A stretch of 64,000 bases of DNA from Clostridium sp. JN-9 (GTDB lineage Bacteria; Bacillota; Clostridia; Clostridiales; Clostridiaceae), in the NCBI RefSeq assembly GCF_004103695.1, contig NZ_CP035280.1, positions 744,001 through 808,000 of the forward strand. Direction: 5' to 3'. Numbering within the stretch: the first letter of the stretch is position 1; each line of letters starts with the position of its first letter. The notes below the pieces were generated by a model. It did not search any database. It saw only the letters and a program-made list of their open reading frames with translations, and had not been told where the DNA came from. This document shows positions 57,567 through 64,000 of this stretch, piece after piece. Both the position numbers and the translations under genes were made by a program.

Positions 57567-57680
57567 ACCATTTTTAGTTATTAAAACCTATGATTCACTT
57601 AATCAATTGAGTTTTTGGTTTTTCTGTAAAGAAAAACTACCTTATTTAATCTTTGTTCTTTAATCTTTGTTCTTTTAATG
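57567..57680. repeat. 80-bp interspersed repeat plus AAAGATTAAAG array inside IS copy 2
   Basis: 57567-57645 nearly matches 23734-23811; 57648-57680 is a minus-orientation array. Together they replace the missing 5' part of the transposase gene. Confidence 0.8.
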
Positions 57681-57682
57681 AA

Positions 57683-57922
57683 GTCCTATTCACATCAACA
57701 TTATTATTTAAAAGAGCCATAAGTGTCTGTTAGAAAATAAATATCTAATCACCGTAGCAGTCCCAAAAATCTTTGAGGATTGGATATTTTATGACAGCTA
57801 CAGTGAAGATATTTATTACTTTCTATATAGTTAACAGTATCGGAAAGGGATAGAGCTAAAATAAAAATTAAAAATAAATACTAAAATATATTGTATGTAA
57901 ATTTATTAGTGCTACAGCTTCT
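57683..57922 (-). repeat. 240-bp repeat with ~100-nt hairpin, copy 2
   Basis: Reverse-complement copy of 39597-39836, with the long inverted repeat at about 57729-57830. Several base pairs differ from copy 1 (for example the loop reads ATCTTTGAGGAT). It ends 14 nt from the stop of the amino-acid permease gene. Confidence 0.8.
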
Positions 57923-57935
57923 TTTTTTATTGTAA

Positions 57936-58583
57936 TCAGCTTCTTATAGCATATTTTTTCTCCAGCTGTCTAAAAATCAGTACAATAAACATGGTTATTG
58001 TTAAATATATTGCTGCAGCAGCTGCAAATGGTGTAATAGTAAAATCTCTTGTTACAATTTCCTTTGCAGCTCTGGACAGCTCTCCAATACCAATTACAGA
58101 TACCAGGGCTGTGTCCTTTATTAAATTTATTGCTTCACTGCAGACTGGCGGGAATACCCTTATAACGGCCTGAGGCAATATAATTAATGACATGGTCTGA
58201 TAATAATTCATTCCCAATACTTTTGCAGCTTCAAATTGACCAATGTCAATTGAATTTATGCCGCTTCTGAAAATCTCTGCAAGATAAGCAGAATAATTTA
58301 GTACAAAAGCTATTGAAGCCGCTGTTAGAGGCTTAAATTTTATACCGAAGACTGGAAGACCAAAATATACAAAGAAAATTTGCAGCAGCAGAGGTGTTCC
58401 TCTAAAGCACCATGTATATGCACTTAAAATGTAATTTAAAATTTTCAATGTGGAAACTTTACCTAAGGCAATAAGCACACCTAAAGGAATGGAAAAGATT
58501 ATTGTTATTAAGGAAAGTTTTAAAGTTATTCCGCTTCCTTTTAGTATATATATAAAAATATCTATAGTATTAATTTTGAACAC
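57936..58583 (-). CDS. Polar amino acid ABC transporter permease
   Basis: 215 residues, about five membrane helices, the HisM/GlnP class. Motifs: GSGITLKLSLITIIFSIPLGVLIAL, FRGTPLLLQIFFVYFGLP and the EAA loop (EAAKVLGMNYYQTMSLIILPQAV) followed by NLIKDTALVSVIGIGEL. It forms the translocation path for an amino acid (cystine, glutamine or arginine type). The GTG start at 58583 abuts GAG; spacing to a good SD is poor. It lies 15 nt downstream of the binding protein; no ATPase gene follows, only repeat sequence. Confidence 0.9.
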   Translation of the reverse strand: MFKINTIDIFIYILKGSGITLKLSLITIIFSIPLGVLIALGKVSTLKILNYILSAYTWCFRGTPLLLQIFFVYFGLPVFGIKFKPLTAASIAFVLNYSAYLAEIFRSGINSIDIGQFEAAKVLGMNYYQTMSLIILPQAVIRVFPPVCSEAINLIKDTALVSVIGIGELSRAAKEIVTRDFTITPFAAAAAIYLTITMFIVLIFRQLEKKYAIRS

Positions 58584-58598
58584 CTCACAAATAATTCT

Positions 58599-59399
58599 TT
58601 ATTTTACGATAATACTTTTGCCAAACCATTTTTCAGATATTTTATCTGCTGTGCCGTCCTTTTTCATATCATCCAGAACCTTGTCCAATTCTGTTTTAAA
58701 GGATGTATCGGATTTCCTGATTCCCACTCCATAGGATTCTTTTCCAAAGTTATCATTTAATATTTTATAGGTATCTGGCTTCTTCTGCATATAGTACCTT
58801 GCAACTACTTCATCTATTACTACAGCATCTATTCTTCCAGCTGATAAATCCATTAGAGCTTCAGTATTATTAGAGTATTTTCTAATTTCTTTTAATGATT
58901 TAGTAAAGCCTGAATCTTTATTCAAAGCTTCTTCTGAACTGCTTCCCAGCTGAACACCAATGGTTTTATTAGAAAAATCATTTTTGGAATTATATGAAGA
59001 AGAAGCATTAACAACTATTACCTGGCTGTTATTTAAATAAGGCTTAGAGAAGTCTATCTTTTGTTTCCTTTCATCAGTTATTGTGAGACCATTCCATATT
59101 AAATCAATGTCCTTATTATTAAGACTCATCAGCACCCCATCCCAGTCTACAGGTTTAAAAACTGCCTTTACTCCCATTCTTTTTGCAGCTTCTTTTGCTA
59201 AATCTATATCAAACCCCGCTATTTGTCCTTTGTCATCTTTAAAACCCATTGGGGGAAAACTGTCGTCCAGTCCAACTACCAACTGACCCTTTGATTTAAT
59301 ATAGTTTAGAGAGTTATCTGCTGATTGTTTTTTGCTGCATCCAGTAAAAAGTGTTAATACAAAAGTAGTTAAGATTATTGCTGTAATTAATTTTTTCAT
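58599..59399 (-). CDS. Amino acid ABC transporter substrate-binding lipoprotein
   Basis: 266 residues. Signal peptide with lipobox LFTGC (Cys about 20). SBP type 3 motifs: GQLVVGLDDSFPPMGFKDDKGQIAGFDIDLAKEAAKRMG, WNGLTITDERKQKIDFSKPY, IGVQLGSSSEEAL, and GKESYGVGIRKSD near the C-terminus. It binds a polar amino acid; the exact ligand is unknown. SD CAGGAGG before ATG 59399; promoter at 59430-59458 on the same strand. Confidence 0.92.
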   Translation of the reverse strand: MKKLITAIILTTFVLTLFTGCSKKQSADNSLNYIKSKGQLVVGLDDSFPPMGFKDDKGQIAGFDIDLAKEAAKRMGVKAVFKPVDWDGVLMSLNNKDIDLIWNGLTITDERKQKIDFSKPYLNNSQVIVVNASSSYNSKNDFSNKTIGVQLGSSSEEALNKDSGFTKSLKEIRKYSNNTEALMDLSAGRIDAVVIDEVVARYYMQKKPDTYKILNDNFGKESYGVGIRKSDTSFKTELDKVLDDMKKDGTADKISEKWFGKSIIVK

Positions 59400-59429
59400 T
59401 TAATTTGCCTCCTGCATTTATTTTATATA

Positions 59430-59458
59430 ATTATAATTTATTACACTAAAGTTGTAAA
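59430..59458 (-). promoter_or_regulatory. Sigma-A promoter of the amino-acid ABC operon
   Basis: On the minus strand TTTACA, 17-bp spacer, TATAAT; -10 is at 59430-59435 and -35 at 59453-59458, about 30 nt before the start codon. Confidence 0.8.
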
Positions 59459-59612
59459 GCACTAAATTGATAAGACATAATATTTTTTTATTGTAATGAA
59501 ATTAATCTGTGAATAATGGTATAATTGTCTATGATAAAAGTAATTTTTATATTAATCACTAATCAATAAAGGAGGCATTTGATTTTAAATCTTTTTAAAA
59601 TCGAGTAAATTT

Positions 59613-60560
59613 ATGGAATATAAAACTATTAGTCAGCTTGAGGCAGGTACAAAAATTGATGGATTTTATATAATCAAATCTGTGGAAGTAAAGACTTCCT
59701 CCACAAATAAAAAATATCTGGATTTTACTTTAGGAGATAAGACTGGAGAAATAAATGCAAAGCTATGGGACTGTTCAGATGAGGATTTAGATACCTATAA
59801 AGCTAATACTCTTGTAAAAGTCAGAGCAGTAGTAGCAGACTGGCAAAGCAGATTACAATTAAAATTAGAAAGAATAAGATTATCAGTTCCTGAGGACAAT
59901 GTAAATATTGAGGATTTTGTTCCAGTTGCTCCATATTCATCTGAAGATATGTATAGCACATTACTTGGTTATATAAATAATATGAAAGATGAAGATATAA
60001 AAAATATAGTAATGTACATTATTGAAGAAAAGGAAGAAAAGCTGAAGCATTACCCGGCTGCCATGAAAAATCACCACTCTATAAGGGGGGGACTTCTATA
60101 CCATGTTACTACAATGCTGAAAGTTGGAGAAAAAATATGTGAAGTTTATACATCACTAAATAAAGATCTGCTGTTCGGTGGTATAATTCTTCATGATATT
60201 GCCAAAATAGAAGAAATGGATGCCAGTGAACTTGGCATTGTTAATGGTTATACAGTAGAGGGTCAGCTTTTAGGGCATATAATTCAAGGCATTAAGCAGG
60301 TTGAAATTGCTGCTGATGCATTAGGTGTAGATAAGGAAAAATCCATGCTTTTACAGCATTTAATTTTAACTCATCATTATGAGCCTGAGTATGGAAGCCC
60401 TAAGAAACCAATGATTCCTGAAGGAGAGATACTGCACCATCTGGATGAAATGGATGCCGTTATGTTTGATATGAACAAAGCACTTAAGAGTACTGAAAAA
60501 GGCTGTTTCAGCGATAAAGTATGGACACTTCAGAGGAAGGTTTACAAACCAGAAGATTAA
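59613..60560 (+). CDS. yhaM: 3'-5' exoribonuclease YhaM-type (OB-fold plus HD domain)
   Basis: 315 residues: N-terminal OB fold (about 10-95: GFYIIKSVEVKTSSTNKKYLDFTLGDKTGEINAKLWD) and an HD phosphohydrolase domain (HHSIRGGLLYHV..., GGIILHDIAKI, TVEGQLLGHI, LILTHHYEPEYGSP), the YhaM arrangement of full length. It degrades RNA, and DNA in vitro, from the 3' end. ATG 59613 has only a weak GAG. A strong AAAGGAGG (59568-59575) instead precedes TTG 59579, which opens a nine-codon frame ending just before ATG 59613, suggesting a leader peptide with coupled translation. Confidence 0.93.
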   Translation: MEYKTISQLEAGTKIDGFYIIKSVEVKTSSTNKKYLDFTLGDKTGEINAKLWDCSDEDLDTYKANTLVKVRAVVADWQSRLQLKLERIRLSVPEDNVNIEDFVPVAPYSSEDMYSTLLGYINNMKDEDIKNIVMYIIEEKEEKLKHYPAAMKNHHSIRGGLLYHVTTMLKVGEKICEVYTSLNKDLLFGGIILHDIAKIEEMDASELGIVNGYTVEGQLLGHIIQGIKQVEIAADALGVDKEKSMLLQHLILTHHYEPEYGSPKKPMIPEGEILHHLDEMDAVMFDMNKALKSTEKGCFSDKVWTLQRKVYKPED

Positions 60561-60633
60561 TATTATTTAATATTAATATATAAAATTTACTTTAAGTTAA
60601 AAAATAAATAACTAAATTTTGGAGGGTTGTATT

Positions 60634-61716
60634 ATGAATGAACAAAGGATACAAAGAGTTATAGAAAGAATGAAGGAATTAAATGTCACTCAGACAATAG
60701 TTACTTCAACTCCGGATTTATTTTATCTTCTTGGAAAATGGATAGAATCTGGTGAGAGAATGATAGCCTTATATTTAAACACCAATGGAGAGAAAAAATT
60801 AATTATTAATGAAATAGTAACAAATTTGAAAGCTTTATCAGGAGTAGAGATTTTAGCCTATAATGATGACGGCAATCCAGTAGAAATATTAAGCAATGTA
60901 ATTAATCCAAAGGAGCCTTTAGCTATAGATAAATTCTGGCATGCACATTTTTTAATTGAACTTATGGAAAAGATGCCTGAATTAAAACCTATTAATTCAA
61001 AAGCTGTTGATGCCGTAAGAATGGAAAAGGATGCTGAAGAAAGAAAACTGCTTCTGGAAGCTGCAGATGTAGTTGATAAGGCTGTAACAGATTTAATTGA
61101 TTATTTAAAGAAAAATCCACATGTTACTGAAAATAAAGCTGCAGAAAAGTTAAAGGAGATTTTTGCTTCATATGGAACTAACGAGTACTCCTTTGATCCA
61201 ATTATTGCATATGGTGAAAATGGAGCTGATCCTCATCATACAACAGATTCAGTTTCTACACTTAAAAAAGGAGATTCCATTGTAATAGACATTGGAGGAA
61301 GAACTAATGTTTACTGTTCTGATACTACAAGAACAGTTTTCTATGATCACTGCTCAGATGAAGAAGAAAAAGTATATAATACTGTAAAAGCTGCAAATTT
61401 AGCAGGAATTGCTGCAGTGAAACCTGGAGTAAGATTCTGTGATATAGATAAAGCAGCAAGAAAGGTAATAGAAGATGCAGGCTATGGCAAGTACTTTACA
61501 CATAGAACTGGACATTCCATTGGTATAGAAGACCACGAAAATCCATCAGTAAGTTCTACTGATGAGACAATTGTAAGAGAAGGAATGGCATTTTCTATTG
61601 AACCTGGAATTTATCTGCCAGGCAAGTTTGGAGTTAGAATTGAAGATATTGTTATAGCAACAAAAGACGGCTGTGATATACTTAATAAAACTTCAAAGGA
61701 CTTAAAAGTAATCTAA
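60634..61716 (+). CDS. M24 family metallopeptidase (Xaa-Pro aminopeptidase/PepQ-like)
   Basis: 360 residues. N-terminal creatinase-like domain, then a pita-bread domain with metal ligands: IDIGGRTNVYCSDTTRT (two Asp), THRTGHSIGIEDHENP (His), AFSIEPGIYLPGKFGVRIEDIV (two Glu). The family releases N-terminal residues ahead of proline or cleaves Xaa-Pro dipeptides. ATG 60634 follows GGAGGG; an in-frame TTG at 60619 lies upstream of that SD. Confidence 0.92.
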   Translation: MNEQRIQRVIERMKELNVTQTIVTSTPDLFYLLGKWIESGERMIALYLNTNGEKKLIINEIVTNLKALSGVEILAYNDDGNPVEILSNVINPKEPLAIDKFWHAHFLIELMEKMPELKPINSKAVDAVRMEKDAEERKLLLEAADVVDKAVTDLIDYLKKNPHVTENKAAEKLKEIFASYGTNEYSFDPIIAYGENGADPHHTTDSVSTLKKGDSIVIDIGGRTNVYCSDTTRTVFYDHCSDEEEKVYNTVKAANLAGIAAVKPGVRFCDIDKAARKVIEDAGYGKYFTHRTGHSIGIEDHENPSVSSTDETIVREGMAFSIEPGIYLPGKFGVRIEDIVIATKDGCDILNKTSKDLKVI

Positions 61717-61720
61717 ATCA

Positions 61721-61762
61721 AAAATGCCGGTCTCTCATATAAAAAAGAGATCGGCATTTTAT
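61721..61762. terminator. Bidirectional terminator
   Basis: 15-bp stem AAAATGCCGGTCTCT / AGAGATCGGCATTTT (61721-61735, 61746-61760) between convergent genes. Confidence 0.88.
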
Positions 61763-61763
61763 A

Positions 61764-63056
61764 CTATTTAATTTTCAAATTCAGCTCTTGTAAACTTTTC
61801 TTAAGGTTTTCATCAATACTGTTTTCCAGAGCTGTATTTAATAGTTTACCATCTTCAACTACTTTTTTACCACTTACAAAAACATCCTTGACTTTGTTAT
61901 TTTTCATTATCTTTAAGTCACAGAAAGCCCCAATACCAATGTCTTCAATACAGCCATTGTTAAACTCAACAGCTTCACTTCCAAGCATATCAATGATATC
62001 TTCAGGAATATCTTTATAGTTATCTTTTAGAAATGTTTTTTCATCCTCAATTGAAAGTGAATAGTTGCTTGCTTCGCCGTCTGTTCCCAGATAAGTTACT
62101 ATTCCATGCTTTAAAAAACAAGGAATATCAGCAGTACCAACCCCCATTTTTTTATTCATTCTGGCATTGATAACTATCTTCATATTGTATTTAGCTATAA
62201 GCTCTATTTCCTTTTCATTCAGCCAGATACAGTCTGACAACAATAAATTTTTTAAACTGCTTATATAATTTTTTTTATATAAATCCACTAAAAATTCAAC
62301 AGGCCTTAAACCATATTTTTTAAGGCATAATGAAACATCATTTTTATCTTCAGAAAGATGAATTTGTACTAATCTGTTATATTTGTTTCCTAAATTTACA
62401 GCATTGATAATTGACTCCATAGATGACCCATGCAGACTATGTACTGCAGGTGCAATAACTATATTATTGCTTTTTATACCATCCAATAAAGATGTAAAAT
62501 TACTGGTATATTCCTCTACTGATTCAAAATAACTTCTTTGTGATAAAATTTTACCTTCATAAGAATCCTTATTAATAACATCATAGTTTACTCTTCCAAA
62601 ATATAATCTTATACCAGTATCCTCTGCAGCTTTTATCACCTGCTGATCATAAAGATTGTCTGCATTATTATGACAGTAAAATGAAACAATTACAGAGGTT
62701 ATTCCATTTAAAAGCATTGTTCTAAATGCACTTACACATCCATAATAAATATGTGAAGGTTCAAGTAAAGCACTATATTTGTAAATTGTATTTTTACACC
62801 AAGTGGATAAATCCCAGTCTTTATTTACAATATTTTTGTACAGTGACTGTTCTGGATGGCTGTGACAGTTAAAATCACCACATTCAATTAAATATTCAGG
62901 TCCATAGGACAAAATATCAAACTCTTTATTTTTAGGAATATCACATGATAAGATAAAATCTTTAATTATTCCTGTAGAACTATCCACAGCTAAGTATCCG
63001 CTTTTCACCTTATCCTGTATTTTAAATTGCCCAGAGATAATAGTAGTTTTTTTCAT
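61764..63056 (-). CDS. Amidohydrolase family protein (SsnA/TrzA-type) with altered active-site segment
   Basis: 430 residues. Metal-ligand HSH (FNCHSHPEQ, where most relatives have 'NAHTH'), a VQIHLSED segment with His and catalytic Glu, and LGTDG with the metal-binding Asp. The usual 'aHcv.l' His is replaced: LLSDCIWLNEKEIELIAKYN; 'hcPrSN..l' reads NARMNKKMGVG. It should be a cytosolic hydrolase or deaminase of an N-heterocycle or similar, substrate unknown. ATG 63056 follows AAAGGGGTGG; GTG 63065 lies within the SD. Monocistronic. Confidence 0.82.
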   Translation of the reverse strand: MKKTTIISGQFKIQDKVKSGYLAVDSSTGIIKDFILSCDIPKNKEFDILSYGPEYLIECGDFNCHSHPEQSLYKNIVNKDWDLSTWCKNTIYKYSALLEPSHIYYGCVSAFRTMLLNGITSVIVSFYCHNNADNLYDQQVIKAAEDTGIRLYFGRVNYDVINKDSYEGKILSQRSYFESVEEYTSNFTSLLDGIKSNNIVIAPAVHSLHGSSMESIINAVNLGNKYNRLVQIHLSEDKNDVSLCLKKYGLRPVEFLVDLYKKNYISSLKNLLLSDCIWLNEKEIELIAKYNMKIVINARMNKKMGVGTADIPCFLKHGIVTYLGTDGEASNYSLSIEDEKTFLKDNYKDIPEDIIDMLGSEAVEFNNGCIEDIGIGAFCDLKIMKNNKVKDVFVSGKKVVEDGKLLNTALENSIDENLKKSLQELNLKIK

Positions 63057-63244
63057 ATTTACCACCCCTTTGAAAGTGAGTAATATTATTATAAACCAAT
63101 GAGCAGAAATTTGCCATAAAAGTGTAAATAAATGTTAATAATAGAGAACCACATGTAATTTAAACTGCAATAAAGGTGGTACTTTAATTATTATGGGCTG
63201 TATGAGAAAATATAATCAAATAAAAAAAGTGGAGGCATAATTTT

Positions 63245-64000
63245 ATGAAGGTTGGAGTAATAATGGGTGGAATCTCTTCAGAAAGAGAAGTATCATTAAA
63301 AAGCGGAGAAGAAGTAATAAGAAATATAAATAACTCTAAATATGAAGCAGTTCCAATTATTATAGATGAAAAACAGGATATATTTAATAAAGTTAAAGGA
63401 ATTGATTTTGCATTTATAGCACTACATGGTAAGTTCGGAGAAGATGGAACTGTTCAGGCTGTATTGCAGACACTTAATATTCCATATTCAGGATGCGGAC
63501 CATTGACAAGCGGAATTTGTATGGACAAGGATATGACAAAGAAGGTTCTTAAGTCTCAAGGCATATTAACTGGAAAATGGATAAACTTAAAATCAGCTGA
63601 AGAAATTGACTATAGCAGAATTGAAGAATTAGGTTATCCAGTAGTAGTAAAGCCAAACAATGGAGGTTCCAGTGTGGCAACATCAATAATAAAGAAAAAA
63701 GAACATGTTAAAGCTGCAGTAATTGAAGCCTTAAAATATGACAATGAGGTTATGATTGAGGAATATATAAAGGGAGACGAAATAACCTGCTGCATGTTCA
63801 ACGGTGAAATGTATCCAATCTTAGCCATAAAGCCTAAGGCAGAATTCTTCGATTATACAGCAAAATATGCTGATGGCGGATCAGATGAAATCATTGTTGA
63901 ACTTGAAGAAAAATTACAAAGCAAAGTCAGAGATATGTCTATAAAATGCTGGGACTCATTAAAGTGCAGTGTATATGCCAGAGTTGACATGATAGTCAGG
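63245..64000 (+). CDS. ddl: D-alanine--D-alanine ligase (3' truncated by window edge)
   Basis: The first 252 residues, open to the last base. N-terminal [24 protein letters not shown] and [46 protein letters not shown] identify Ddl; the ATP-grasp segments [18 protein letters not shown] and [13 protein letters not shown] follow. It makes D-Ala-D-Ala for peptidoglycan. ATG 63245 is preceded by GTGGAGG (63228-63234). The upstream 180 nt show no riboswitch I can support. Confidence 0.95.
   Translation, partial: MKVGVIMGGISSEREVSLKSGEEVIRNINNSKYEAVPIIIDEKQDIFNKVKGIDFAFIALHGKFGEDGTVQAVLQTLNIPYSGCGPLTSGICMDKDMTKKVLKSQGILTGKWINLKSAEEIDYSRIEELGYPVVVKPNNGGSSVATSIIKKKEHVKAAVIEALKYDNEVMIEEYIKGDEITCCMFNGEMYPILAIKPKAEFFDYTAKYADGGSDEIIVELEEKLQSKVRDMSIKCWDSLKCSVYARVDMIVR

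Larger units (their letters stand above)
56941..57717 (-). mobile_element. IS1595-like element, copy 2, internally deleted
   Basis: Right terminal repeat GGCTCTTTTATTCAATAGTG at 56941-56960 and left terminal repeat at about 57692-57717 (minus-strand reading GGCTCTTTTAAATAATAATG). The transposase N-terminal ~117 codons present in copy 1 are missing; in their place (57567-57680) lie the 80-bp repeat and an AAAGATTAAAG array. Confidence 0.75.

Noticed and set aside
20577-57680. AAAGATTAAAG arrays as CRISPR-like repeats
   Set aside because: Units are contiguous and degenerate with no unique spacers, and no cas genes are present.
63150-63200. GGTGGTAC motif upstream of ddl as a T-box
   Set aside because: The core lacks CCGCG, there is no stem I or terminator, and the leader is far too short.

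Overview
The window is low-GC and densely packed, with strong Shine-Dalgarno sites and frequent GTG/TTG starts. It has an alpha/beta-type spore protein gene, a V/A-type ATPase operon, a giant activase of the 2-hydroxyacyl-CoA dehydratase type, L-lactate dehydrogenase and a bacterial glycogen (granulose) cluster. Together these point to an anaerobic spore-forming Clostridium (sensu stricto). The species cannot be named from the sequence alone.

Layout. 1-5100: 3' end of recX, a membrane transglutaminase-like protein, a polysaccharide deacetylase, then a two-gene unit of an orphan OppC-like permease and an unrecognised exported propeller-like membrane protein. 5128-7130 (minus): a small TPR protein and the permease and ATPase of an SsuBC/TauBC-type importer whose likely binding protein lies at 24.5-25.6 kb. 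7402-16029: a nine-gene V-type ATPase operon. 16244-20542: a 1432-residue double-ASKHA activase. 20.5-24.5 kb: accessory island with small unknown genes, interspersed repeats and an IS200 element. 24.5-34.4 kb: binding lipoprotein, sensor kinase plus DNA-binding-less response regulator, kdpFABC with a kinase-less KdpD, and a Cys-rich Csp-like protein. 35.1-39.5 kb: T-box leader, valS and folC. 39.5-41.0 kb: IS1595-like element nested in repeats. 41.0-47.8 kb: TSCPD protein, YVTN propeller, DUF4364, spore protein, PdaB-like deacetylase, Mur-ligase-like fragment, OB-fold protein, dapH and an aminotransferase. 47.9-51.6 kb (minus): glgC-glgD-glgA. 51.8-56.7 kb: addA and ldh. 56.7-57.9 kb: a second, damaged IS1595-like copy and its repeats. 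57.9-64 kb: amino-acid ABC permease and binding protein, yhaM, M24 peptidase, amidohydrolase and the 5' part of ddl.

How it works together. The ATPase operon and kdp operon are complete transport systems: ion-motive energy and high-affinity K+ uptake. The latter has a split sensory apparatus. glgCDA builds storage glucan, dapH plus the divergent aminotransferase suggest the acetylase route to lysine/diaminopimelate, and valS is controlled by a valine (GUA) T-box.

The most unusual content is non-coding. A family of AT-rich repeats (core AAAGATTAAAGAACAAAG, often facing an inverted copy and enclosing variable hairpins) sits at the 3' ends of at least six genes and hosts or flanks the IS200 and all three IS1595-like loci. 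The IS1595-like transposases appear to have lost their DDE residues, and two copies share a 100-nt hairpin upstream.
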